Shown here: positions 54,841 to 64,000 of the stretch, piece after piece
How positions within the stretch are numbered: position 1 is the first letter of the stretch
Layout: every line of letters begins with the position of its first letter
DNA from: Aradus depressus
Taxonomy: Eukaryota; Arthropoda; Insecta; Hemiptera; Aradidae
DNA: 64,000 bases
Direction of reading: 5' to 3'
Assembly (NCBI GenBank): GCA_963662175.1
Contig: OY759221.1
Span: 24,601,027-24,665,026, forward strand
The notes under the pieces: generated by a model
What the model saw: the letters and a program-made list of their open reading frames with translations, nothing else
Databases searched by the model: none
Told to the model about the DNA's origin: nothing
Made by a program: the position numbers and the translations under genes

Positions 54841-55249
54841 TCAAAAATTGAATTATAATAAAACAAAGATCATAAATAGATTCCGTTGAGGGTGTTGGGA
54901 GGCCTGGGGTTCTCGGGGTGCCGGGCCTGTGTGTGCCTGCCTGGCCGGGGATTGGGGCGGCATCGCCGGGAACTCTGGACTGATACAGTCCCGGGGTTGG
55001 AGGATGTGGCCGGTGCTATACAAACACAACCTCGCTGATGTATATAGTACTGCCCAAAAAGAGTAGCTAAAAAAGTAAGAGTGGTCCGGTGGTGCCGTCT
55101 CTGGTCCCTTGGCTCTGCAGGTTGGGTGCCCCGGGGGCCCTGTCTGGTCCCCCTGATCCTCCTAATCCAAACATGATTGATTCAGCTATATAAAACTACA
55201 ATTAGTCTTTTAAGGCCAAGAGAAAAAAAAATAAAATAAAAAAAAACGA
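54841..55249. other. GC-rich block, possible LINE 3' UTR
   Basis: 54890-55160 is strongly GC-rich ('ccgggcctgtgtgtgcctgc', 'ttggggcggcatcgccggga', 'gtgccccgggggccctg') and ends in an A-rich run at 55220-55245. Lying downstream of a LINE relic and ending in A suggests a LINE 3' UTR, but no direct link is visible. Confidence 0.4.
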
Positions 55250-55325
55250 TAATACGATATGGCAGTACGTTCGGGATTGCTACACATCTTCAGCCACGAC
55301 TTAACAAATCCTGTATTTTATTTTA
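55250..55325. repeat. IR-E, half copy
   Basis: 'ggcagtacgttcgggattgc' 'tacacatcttcagccacgac' is one arm of IR-E. The second arm is absent. A pogo-like element starts just after. Confidence 0.6.
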
Positions 55326-55332
55326 AATAGTA

Positions 55333-55948
55333 CAGGTAAACTCCATTTAACGCCACTCGATTTAACGACAAACTCCCTAAAATACCGAAATTACTTGAAT
55401 CTGGTTGGTTTACCTTGTTGTCCATACAATGATACACTCTATGTAGCATCACACCCACTCTAAATAACGACAACAATACGTCATTACTAAGCAATAAACA
55501 GTACTTTCAAGTTGCCGAAATTAATAAGAACTGCAGCTGTGTACGTTCTTTTGTTTGTTATTTTGTTGCTTTATTGTCTAGCACGTATTTACCTCGACTG
55601 TCGGCATCATACGTACCGAAGATTCTAAAAAAATCGTTATTTTGTTTGTTGTGATTACCTAGCATGGCATGTTGATCCTACAGTATCCCAAGACATGAAT
55701 AAAATACATAAGAAAATACAATTAAAATACTGCAGCAGCAAAAAACGTCAGACGAAGATAACAGACTATACGCAAGCGTTGTTATTTGTAAATTTTATAC
55801 TTTATTAGTAAATATATATTATAATAGTAAAATACTATTAAATGTAATGTAATATGTATTGATTTTTCTTCTCTTCATTTAACGACAACTCTCAATAACG
55901 CCATAAAATGCGCAGTCCCTTAAGTGTCGCTATATAGAGTTTACACTG
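55333..55948 (+). mobile_element. pogo/Tigger-like element, 616 bp, internally deleted
   Basis: TA duplications (55331-55332 and 55949-55950). Ends 'caggtaaactccatttaacg' and 'tatatagagtttacactg' are imperfect inverted repeats, with 'taacgacaa' words at both ends. The interior keeps a short transposase tail. Confidence 0.8.
55690..55795 (+). pseudogene. pogo-type transposase C-terminal remnant
   Basis: The frame reads 'MNKIHKKIQLKYCSSKKRQT' then 'KITDYTQ'. Q-T-K-I-T-D-Y resembles a PCNA-interacting (PIP) box, and a PIP-like motif at the C-terminus is known for pogo transposase. Only this tail survives. Confidence 0.45.
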
Positions 55949-55984
55949 TATTTCTATATTTTCACATATACTATTTTACAATAT

Positions 55985-56150
55985 CTCTGCCGATGTAATG
56001 AATGTATCGACACAACATTTAGTATGAGAATTCAGATGTCCCTATGAAAGTTCAACAATTCTTTTGAAGTCCAAACGATGGATTGATTTTGGAGGGAGAG
56101 CGAAAACATACTTGATTAATTCATTCTGGGGAAGTACTTTCATCAATATG
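55985..56150 (+). repeat. Family A, last unit and tail
   Basis: 'ctgccgatgtaatgaatgta', 'tggattgattttggagggag', 'attcattctggggaagtact'. Confidence 0.7.
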
Positions 56151-56342
56151 TCATGCACTACCTCTTTTTCATTTTTCTTTTTAGTTTCTTGCTTTTCCGT
56201 TTTCTGCCATTTTTATACCTGGCTGAACAACGTTTCCTCTGAAGAAGAATTACTTCTTGACAATACCCAACGAGAACTCAAGAAAGAGAAAAACTCACAA
56301 CAAATATCTGAAAGAACTTCTCTTTTATCCTTTACGAAAAAA

Positions 56343-56585
56343 AATTTGTGTTGTGGCCATTACAGGACTTTCTTATACCAACCACACTTACAGATCACTC
56401 TCTCTCCCTCTTCTCAAAATTATTTCATACTGGCATTACTGGGTATAAGAATGTCTACTCTCAAGATAATGCTGTACAAAGAGACAAAATGAAATGATTT
56501 TGAGAACGGGACGGAGTGAGAGAGTGATCTGTAAGCGTTGTTGGTGTAAGAAAATCCTGTAATGACCAGATCACATATATCTTTC
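56343..56585. repeat. Hairpin H, best preserved copy
   Basis: Left arm 'gtggccattacaggactttc' ... 'catactggcattactgggta'. Right arm 'atgaaatgattttgagaacg' ... 'gttggtgtaagaaaatcctg' 'taatgacc'. Family B in minus orientation follows. Confidence 0.8.
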
Positions 56586-56620
56586 CTAATTTTTCAAAAA
56601 AAGTACCAATTCATGAACCG

Positions 56621-56657
56621 ATAGCTACGAACTTTATATTTTAAAGTTCGTAGCTAT
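56621..56657. repeat. Perfect 16-bp-arm hairpin
   Basis: 'atagctacgaacttta', a 5-nt loop, then its exact inverse. It lies at the junction between hairpin H and family B. Confidence 0.9.
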
Positions 56658-56659
56658 GA

Positions 56660-57320
56660 GTTACGACTTAAAAATTAATTATTGTTAGATATATTCCTTA
56701 AAGACATTTAGTTTACATTCTACGGGGCACTATAACATTTGTCATATTAGTCCTATCTCAAATCTAAAGATTAATTGCGATTTAAAATTTTATAAGGAAC
56801 AATTTTGGTAGGAATCAATTTTTCAATAGGACTAATCGTTTTTGGGTAAACCAAGGAAACGTGATTCAAAACTACATTTCAAGATGGTTTTTGGCGTGTA
56901 TCTTAAAAACCGGACGACCTGTAAAAAATCGTATTTCATATAAATTATGTATTTCAGTATTCTCTAAAACTATTTATTATTTGAAAAGATTTTTGATTAA
57001 GTCACAAACATAAGCTGTATCTTGTAAAATGTAGTTAGGTCCCGGGGGAAAGTGGTCTCAATTTTCGATTAATTTCCGCCAAAATCTAATCAAACCTATT
57101 TTGGAAAATGTGATTCCAAATATCAAGTTCATAGTCACAATCACTTTTGCGGTAGAGAGCTCACAACTTTTCCATTCACATACACACAATTATACAGACC
57201 TCATCGCGAAAATGGTCAAATCGTATTAAGGGGACATTGAAACGTAAAAATTAGTTAAAACCTCGATCTCGGATTTTCGCACGATTACAATGCTTCCCTT
57301 ATACTACAGTTATAACGAAG
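56660..57320 (-). repeat. Family B, near-complete inverted copy
   Basis: 'gtcctatctcaaatctaaag', 'gactaatcgtttttgggtaa', 'cgtgtatcttaaaaaccgga', 'ctaatcaaacctattttgga', 'cgcgaaaatggtcaaatcgt', 'ctcggattttcgcacgatta' and 'caatgcttcccttatacta'. This gives the family's full order and a length of about 660 bp. Confidence 0.8.
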
Positions 57321-58394
57321 TAATAATAATAATGATACTTATAATAATATATAATGATAAATTCATTTCATTTTAAGGTTATCTATCCAGGCTTCAGGAT
57401 TTTTTGAAATATTGTCTATTTCACAAAATTGATATACTTCTACAAACAGTTTAGGTATTACAAAACGTCACAAAGCACCGGCCTCAAAATCATTGAACAT
57501 GTCTACTTATTTATAATATCACGTAACATGAAGTTATTAACCCGGGCAGATAAAGTTACTAACCTCCTTAAAGTTACCCCAGGCAAAGCCGGGTTACCTA
57601 CTAGTTAGTATACAGTTCTACTGGTAACGTAAGAAGTTAACAACATTAATCCTTGGTTGCACAATACCCTATTAATATAATAATTATTCTCAAGCCTACC
57701 TGCTAATTTAATAATAACCAAACCTTATTTGAGTTCAAGGGGGACTACTGAAGCATTAAACTTCCTTGACCTAGGTTTATTAAATTAAGATTGAAAAATA
57801 AACTTTATTTTTCAATCAGGATTCTTGCTTATGATACAAAAAAACATCTTTCCCACTTCTTGAAAGTAATAGATACCATAAAAAAAATTTAATTCAATTT
57901 AAAATGTTCATGTTAGAAAAAACCCTCTATTTAGATTTTTTTTTTTTTTTTTCATTGTTCAAAAAGGAAAAAAAATCATAATTTAAAAGCCGTGGTTCGT
58001 ATATTTTTATATATAGCTTTATATATATATATATATCCTATAATTTCTATCTTAAATACATTTCTTTAATTTTTATTATCAATATTTTTAGTTATATACT
58101 ATTTACTTTACAGATATTTGATAATTTATTTATAAATATATATATATATTTTTTTTGTTGTATATTTCGTTCTCTGCGATCTGAGGCAGGCGTGATCGCA
58201 CCGAAATATCATCCTGAAAGAAGTTTTTGTACAGAAATATGAATATAAAATATTTATATTTAAAAATATAAATAATACTTATTGTATTAGTAATTTCATA
58301 TTCATGCATTTTTCATTATTTATTTATTTTAAAAAACAATATATATATATAATTATTATTCACTTTATAAGTATTTGTATTCCAAGATTTAATA
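57321..58394. other. No gene; CTGANGA-like motif near 58190-58212
   Basis: AT-rich. 57410-57440 repeats a short IR-E word ('atattgtctatttcacaaaa'). 'gattgaaaaataaa'/'tttatttttcaatc' near 57790-57820 forms a small hairpin. 'tctgaggcaggcgtgatcgc' 'accgaaat' near 58190 resembles the hammerhead-like motif but has C for A9. Confidence 0.45.
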
Positions 58395-58399
58395 TCGGT

Positions 58400-58502
58400 T
58401 TAGTATATAATTTATAAGCTATGTTGATGATGTACAAAATTGTATGATATATCCAATTACCATGTTATGGTTTAGCGGAAATAAATATTATTATTATTAT
58501 AC
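58400..58502 (+). repeat. Recurrent 95-bp repeat, fourth copy
   Basis: 'agtatataatttataagcta' ... 'ccatgttatggtttagcgga' and an ATT tail. Confidence 0.55.
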
Positions 58503-58594
58503 CGGTTCGTCTGTTTGTTTACTGTTATTCTGTTACCATTAAACAAAATGTAAATTTTTTTTATGAAAAATGTATTAAAAAAATACTATCACAT

Positions 58595-59090
58595 AAAAAA
58601 CGAATCACCACCGGTTTTTTAGTCGAGCCCCCTACTGATCCCTCCTTCCCTTCTGCAGATTCCGCTGAAAATTAATAAGTGTCGTCTATTGGAGGTTTTA
58701 AATTCTTTATACTTCATACAGCTGGGGAAGTAAACAATCGCTTTCTCTGTTTATGTGTGTGTGTGTGTCTGTGAGCACAATAGCATGAATGTATCGACAT
58801 GAAATTTTGTATGTGCGTTCAGAACCCTTTAAAGTTCCCTTTAAGGACACATATTGAATAGGCCGAAGGGAAAAGGGATTCAACTCAAAAAACCCAATAA
58901 TTTTATTTTTTAATTGTAAACTCAATATGTTTGGCACTTATTAATTTTCCGTGAAATCGAACGATAGAAGAGGAGGGGTTCGATTCAAAAACGCTGTTAC
59001 TGTCAGCATTTAGAAGCCCCTATGTAAGTCAACTGTTCATTTTTAGACCAAAAAGGTCAAATTGACTTTGGGTGATTAATTTGAATTTTA
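58595..59090. repeat. Two family A copies head to head
   Basis: 58595-58720 runs in minus sense ('gattccgctgaaaattaata') to the head 'acttcatacagctggggaag'. 58730-59090 runs in plus sense ('gtgtctgtgagcacaatagc', 'gaatgtatcgacatgaaatt'). Confidence 0.65.
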
Positions 59091-59554
59091 CATAACTTCC
59101 CCTATAATCCGTACATCTGAATAAGTAAATGAAATGTTCTGATTTAGGAACGGTCTTGAAAATATGAGTCCTTGCCTATTAAATGGACCCAGTTTATCCA
59201 ACAGATAATGAAACTGTATATCTCGTGATTGTCTGTGCCTGCTGTGAGTGTTACTACCAGTCGTTATTGTACGACTGAAGTGGGCAGTTTCATCGTAACA
59301 TTAGCAACAGTAAAATTGCATTTTCCAGGCTGGTAACATTTCTGCTTATGTGAGCGGAATAGAATTGTCGGCCTTTCATGACCGCAACTGGAATAAAGTT
59401 GCCCAATATCAACAACATTCCTTAATCTCTCTCCTAGTCCATATTATGTTGCCTCTAATGAAAAATACATTTAGTTTTACAACATATACGAACTTTCTAA
59501 CAAATTTGAGTGTCGGGGTTAATTTTGGAAATAAATTGTACGAGTAAATTTTAT
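59091..59554. other. No gene seen
   Basis: The 65-codon frame at 59350-59547 has ordinary composition but no recognised domain. Left uncalled. Confidence 0.4.
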
Positions 59555-60115
59555 AGTATAGGGGATGTTGTGTAATCGGTCAAAAATTCGATTCGAAGGA
59601 ATTTTTTGTTTACTGACCTCCATATTCCAAATATGAAAATTCCAATCCAGAACCCTTTAACGACGACACCTATTGATTTTCAGCCAAATTGACTGAAAGG
59701 AAGTTGAAGATTAGGGGGAAGAGTTGACATAGAAACTCAAATAACTGCCGATAGAACGAATGTCGAGTCAAAGGGGAGAAGCGTAACTCAATAACTCTAC
59801 AGTAATATAACTGAAGTTGTAATGAATGTATCGATACAAAATTATATATGTAAATTCAAAAATCTCATAAGGACGACACATTAATTTTCAGCGGTCGGCA
59901 GTAGGGAAAGGGGTGCTCAAATCAAAAACCCCAATAACTGCCGATGTAATGAATTTATCGACACAAAATGTAGTATGAAGATTTAGGAGCTTCTATATAA
60001 GTCAACTGTTTAATATTAGGACAAACGGTCGACTGGTTTTGGAGGGGGAGCGAAAAGTTAATTGATTAATTTGTTCTGGGGAAGTACATTGACGGTGATT
60101 CATCGACGGCTTTTT
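59555..60115 (+). repeat. Family A, near-complete copy
   Basis: Head 'tatagtataggggatgttgt' 'gtaatcggtcaaaaattcga', units near 59640, 59815 and 59935, and the full tail 'gtcgactggttttggagggg' ... 'gtacattgacggtgattcat'. About 560 bp, the best guide to family A order. Confidence 0.8.
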
Positions 60116-60234
60116 ATTTTTTTTTCAGAATTAAAAATAGGTTTCACAACTGTATAAATAATGTAAAGTGTAAAATATGTTATTGTCCAAATGTTGAGAG
60201 AGAGGAGAAATCATCCAGTGGTGACACACAGACG

Positions 60235-61020
60235 CACACACTCTCTGAAAAATGAATGTATCGACACGAAATTCTATGCTTGCATCCAGAACCCTCTTGG
60301 GACGACCCCTATCGATTTTCAGCCAAATCGCTCATAGGAAATTGGGGGATTAGTTTGGAGGCTCAACGCAAAAATTCCAATAAAATTTGAGGTAACGATT
60401 ACATCGATATAAAATTTTATATTTAAATTGAAAACCCCAAAAGGACAACACATATTAATTTTTAGCGGAAGAGATCAGAGGGGGTCAACTCAAAAATCCT
60501 AATAATGGTTCATGTAATAAATGTATCGACTTGAAATTTTTTATTTAAATTCAAAACCCCATAAGAATAGTACAAGTTAATTCCGCAAAAAAATAGGTCG
60601 AAGGGATGGTGGGGGGGGGGGGGGGGGGGGGAGAGAGGTAGAGAAGGGGCTAGAATCAAATACCCGATACTACAAATGTAATGAATGAAAAAATTTAGTA
60701 TGGCCTTTGGATTGAATACAAAAGCGTAATTGATTAATTCGTGCTGGGAAAGTACTAGGGATGGGCGACAGTCAATAATACTATCGATATATCGATAGTT
60801 CATAACTCCCATTCTCCATAACATAGAATAATTTAAATTAGTTAGATATACATGAAAAAATAAAAATAAAATAATCATATAATATAATATTGGAATTGGA
60901 AAGTATTTTACTTGAATTATCGATACCATCGATAGTTTTCCACCGATAGTGTTGGACTATCGTTAGTGACCAACTATCGACTATCATCCATTCCTAGAAA
61001 GTACACAGCAATTACCGACG
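60235..61020 (+). repeat. Family A with three units, a 21-G tract and an inserted MITE
   Basis: Units start near 60250, 60390 and 60510. 21 consecutive G lie at 60611-60631. The tail 'gattaattcgtgctgggaaa' is broken by the hAT MITE and resumes as 'gtacacagcaattaccgacg'. Confidence 0.75.
60756..60996. mobile_element. hAT-like MITE, 241 bp
   Basis: 8-bp TSD 'gaaagtac' (60748-60755 and 60997-61004). Imperfect termini 'tagggatgggcgacagtc' and 'gactatcatccattccta'. The interior is rich in ATCGAT palindromes ('actatcgatatatcgatagt'). An 8-bp TSD with (T)AGGGATGG ends fits non-autonomous hAT elements. No coding capacity. Confidence 0.9.
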
Positions 61021-61339
61021 ATTTTTTAATTTAGAAATACCACTTAAGCGGCGATATACACACCACATATCACACTTCTCATTTGGTACACTGAGGTTAG
61101 TGTCTCAAGGGTGTGACCTTCCTTAAGGCAGTAAGTAGGGTAGCCACCCTGGTCCGACCTTCTCCAGAATAACTGGAGTACAGACAGTCATCAAATGATC
61201 AGTCATCCTCCAATCTCTTGTCATATTCATATCATTCAACTCCCAATTAGAGTCACACTTTGCCTCCACTGTCAATATGTGTTCATGTTACTCACTATAA
61301 ATGTCTTTCACAGTCTACACACATTAGACACACTTTATG
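61021..61339. other. No gene seen
   Basis: Composition is less AT-rich than average, with no recognisable frame or repeat. Confidence 0.4.
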
Positions 61340-62560
61340 TTAGCTATACGAAGTAAGTCACAAACTCGATGTTTAGTTTTCATTAGAATTTCATGTTTTT
61401 TTGATGTCTGTGGTTGTCTGTGAACACGATAACTCCCTATAGAATGAATATATCGACACGAAATTTTCAGCCGAAGGGAATCCAGGGATTAGAGGGCCTA
61501 ACGCAAAAAATTCAATAATTAATAATAAAAATATATTATAAATCAGCCAAAAAAAAGGAAGGAGGGATCAACACAAAAATCCCAATAAATGCCAATGTAA
61601 TGAATGTATATCGACATAACATTTTCTAATTAAGTTCAAAACTCCATAAGGATGACACTTAATACTTTTCCGCGATATCGGTCGAAGGGAAGGGGGGATC
61701 AGAGAGGAGAGGCTCTACACTAATAACACTCGATGTAATGAATGTATCGAAACAAAATTTAGTATGAGGATTGCCTCATACTCGACAAACGACTAACTTG
61801 GAATCCTCATACGAGACTAAAGGACAAGAAATGAAGAGACGTTATAAACTTCTACTAAGACTACTAGACAAAAGATCCAAACTAACTTTGACAACAAAAC
61901 GACTTATATACAACTCAATACTCAAACCTATGTGGACTTAGGGACTTGAACTCTGGGGTTCCTTTCAATCCAAAATCCATCGTACAATAGCCAATGCTCC
62001 TTACTACGTGTCCAACAAAACTCTTCTCACTGACCTTAACGTACCTTTCATCACTGAAAAGTGGGCTAAATCCAAATATAAAACATTATTTTCCCTTCTT
62101 AGTTCCCACAATAGTCCTCCAGTCCGTGCTTTACATTCTGCCATATTTCCCCAACGACGGCTTAAGTGTCAATGGCCTAGAAACCTCCTGAGCAGAAGCA
62201 GTGACAGTGACAGTGATTAGCTATAAACGAGAGAAAAACAGTGACTAGGGAGTGTCACCACTGGGTGATTTCTCCCCTCATGACATTTGGACATTGCCAT
62301 TATATCTATGTATTAGCATATTTACTTGTTGTATATATTTTTATACAGTTGTGAATATCTCTTTGTAAATAAAAAAAAAAAAAAAAAAATTATGAAGATT
62401 CAGAAGTCAAGTATTCAGTTATAGCTCAAACGGTCGATTTTTTGCTGGGGAAGTATATGGTGATTCACTCATTCAACCGAATCCTTAAATTGGTTTCAGA
62501 GGGACATCTTTAATTGAATATTTCGCACTGGGGAAGTACATTACCAGTCATTTTTAACTA
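61340..62560 (+). repeat. Family A, split by a LINE, with a second tail
   Basis: Before the LINE: 'aactcgatgtttagttttca', 'gtctgtgaacacgataactc', 'actcgatgtaatgaatgtat', 'ttagtatgagga'. After it: 'aaacggtcgattttttgctg' 'gggaagtatatggtgattca', and another end at 62515-62555. Confidence 0.7.
61773..62390 (+). pseudogene. Jockey-type LINE, 5'-truncated, with TSD
   Basis: Translation gives 'LDKRLTWNPHTRLKD'-like sequence, 'YKLLLRLLDKRSKLTLTTKR', 'YNSILKPMWT' then a stop where Tyr-Gly is expected, 'SKIHRTIANAPYYVSNKTLL', and the end 'PQRRLKCQWPRNLLSRSSDS'. This is the post-RT C-terminal domain of a Jockey LINE, a different subfamily from 21612-22642. Poly(A) ends at about 62390. TSD 'tatgaggatt'/'tatgaagatt' (61763-61772 and 62391-62400, one mismatch). 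Confidence 0.88.
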
Positions 62561-62850
62561 TCTTCTCAAACATAATTCTTATCCTTCTTTAACCATTTCT
62601 AGACCTATTTAACCACATTTTAACCTCATAACCATCTACACCCAACTTGACTATAACTGTCCGAGATAGTCTCTAATCATTCAAGTAAATTCCGTTATAA
62701 TTTATAATCAATCTTTACAATTATAAGTACTCTATAATGTTTGTAACGATCCGCATCCATCGATAATATTTCCAGACAATCCTTATTCATATCCCTTCTC
62801 TAACCTCCATTCATACCCATTTCCTAGTCTTCCGTCTGTGAATTCTTACT

Positions 62851-63250
62851 TTCTTATACTTGTTGTATAAGGAAGTACTGTAAACGTACAAAAAAATCCG
62901 AGATTTTGACCGAAATAGGACTACTTTTCTTCGAAGCCTAAGTACATTTTACAAAATACTGCTTATACTTATGACATAATCAAAAATTATTTCAAATAAA
63001 AGTTGTAGAAAAAAACTAAAAGAACATTTTTATATGCATTACTTTTTTTCGACAGAATTTCGGTTTGGGAGATACGTGTCGAAAATTGTTCTAAAATTTC
63101 GTTTTGATACCCTTTTATTTCAACATTTGATATGGACTAAGTGCTTTTCAACAAAATTTTCCTTATTAAATTTTCAACTATCAAAATGACCTCATTTCTG
63201 AGATAGGAAGAATATAACCAAAGTTATAGCGCCCATGTTATATGTACTAT
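62851..63250 (+). repeat. Family B copy
   Basis: Head 'cttatacttgttgtataagg' 'aagtactgtaaacgtac', then 'cttcgaagcctaagtacatt', 'gggagatacgtgtcgaaaat', 'ctgagataggaagaatataa'. Hairpin H words follow. Confidence 0.7.
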
Positions 63251-63299
63251 TCTATGGGAACGGATTAAAAAAAATGTTATTTGTAGTTTTTATTAATCT

Positions 63300-63470
63300 T
63301 TTCTACAGTTACTGACTATAAGACAGTCACTCTCAGGACTACGCATTACAATGAACTGAAGAAAACCAGTGATGACAAGACATTATTTTCAAAAGGAAGT
63401 ATTGAGTATAAAACCAGTAATGCCAGTTTGAAAAAAGTTTGTTATGGCCACATCACTGAACTTTTTGGTC
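63300..63470. repeat. Hairpin H, partial
   Basis: 'taagacagtcactctcagga', 'aaaaccagtaatgccagttt' and 'gttatggccacatcactgaa'. Outer arms are incomplete. Confidence 0.5.
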
Positions 63471-63868
63471 AAAAATCCCACTGACAGAGAGGAAAACTTT
63501 TTGATAGGGATTATAACAACTCGACCCTTATTTGACATCTGTCTAAAGCTCTGGTGATGTGTGCATGGTGATAAAAGAAATGTAGGAAGAAAAAGAGAAA
63601 AAAGTGGTATCATAGGGATGAAGGAAATAATAAAAAAAAAAAATGTACTATAAAGTGGGAGTTTTGTGTTTTTTTTTTTTTTAAACCGGAATCACCATGG
63701 CAGATGGAGATTTTATGGGAGTGGTGCTAAGTAATCACCATCCAGACTAGCCTCTGGCTGTGTCCCATTTCCCACAAAAATATAAAAAAAAATACATTTT
63801 TTCTTTGTCTTTTTCTCTGACAAAATATTTAAACTGCTGTTCACATTTTTTGTTTTCATACGTTACAG
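63471..63868. other. No gene called; pyrimidine-rich before a possible acceptor
   Basis: 63800-63868 is T/C-rich and ends 'tttcatacgttacag'. A short frame 'MADGDFMGVVLSNHHPD' at 63699 ends at once and is not supported. Confidence 0.4.
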
Positions 63869-64000
63869 AGACTGTGAGGGAATTTTGGTAAGGGACAGTT
63901 CAGATATAAAATGGGAATCGGAGATTATTGAGCAAGGACAAACCTGTGAAACTTCAAGGGCTGGGGGTAGCTCTCAGAGTCATCCAAAAACGCCAACAAT
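63869..64000 (+). other. Possible exon, open to the window edge
   Basis: After an acceptor-like 'gttacag' the frame runs without a stop to the last base: 'DCEGILVRDSSDIKWESEII' then 'EQGQTCETSRAGGSSQSHP'. The composition (acidic, Ser/Gly/Thr, balanced codons) differs from the AT-rich flank, and no repeat in the window matches it. No domain is recognised. The frame is also open for about 25 codons upstream of the acceptor, so it could be part of a retroelement or chance. Confidence 0.3.

Noticed and set aside
56064..56492. 142-codon frame
   Set aside because: It runs through a family A tail, AT-rich spacer and hairpin H. It is a chance frame.
1..64000. Endogenous viral sequence
   Set aside because: No frame on either strand resembled a viral structural or replication protein. 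All RT-like sequence is LINE-type.

Overview
This window looks like non-coding nuclear DNA from an arthropod, most likely an insect. It is AT-rich and dense in decayed repeats. It carries 5'-truncated Jockey-type LINEs with poly(A) tails and target-site duplications (TSDs), two tRNA-derived SINE families, a piggyBac relic with TTAA duplications, pogo/Tigger-like elements with TA duplications, and a hAT-like MITE with an 8-bp duplication. The young copies of the main SINE end in (CCTAA)n, which matches the TTAGG telomere repeat common in insects. I found no rRNA, no functional tRNA gene, no CRISPR, no bacterial-style operon and no complete host protein gene. The best candidates for host or unknown coding sequence are a possible exon running off the right edge (63869-64000, +), an interrupted reading frame at 53645-54077 (-) and a weak one at 10493-10717 (-).

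Layout. 1-7 kb: SINE-1 copies, mostly old, and hairpin repeats. 8-9 kb: tandem tRNA-like A-box repeats. 12-14 kb and 21-23.8 kb: LINE 3' ends, including a younger LINE inserted into an older one. 24.8-28.0 kb: a satellite of 33 complete 96-bp units with an 11-unit higher-order period. 28.2-28.8 kb: a foldback palindrome of about 0.6 kb. 32.4-33.6 kb: a hairpin repeat split by a 990-bp piggyBac element. 35.5-38.5 kb: several inverted repeats. 42-46.7 kb: inverted repeats carrying CTGANGA...GAAA hairpins, and a 37-bp satellite of about 36 units. 47.8-56 kb: a TIR element, two SINE-2 copies, two pogo-like elements and LINE pieces. 56-63.5 kb: mostly two large dispersed families, with one LINE and one hAT MITE inserted.

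Two dispersed families that I do not recognise form the background into which much else has inserted. I call them family A and family B. Both start with a palindromic ACTTCC...GGAAGT head followed by a TGTAATCG(G/T) module. Family A contains internal repeats built on 'gatgtaatgaatgtatcgac' and ends near 'ctggggaagtacattgccgg'. Family B has a different body and is usually followed, in fixed polarity, by a long hairpin module (called hairpin H). The 37-bp satellite is an amplification of family B's head.

The parts do not form a working gene system. They record nested insertion: LINEs, SINEs, a hAT MITE and a foldback lie inside family A; SINE-1 lies inside family B; piggyBac lies inside hairpin H. 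Family names, homologies and boundaries are from reading the sequence by eye and have not been checked by any search.
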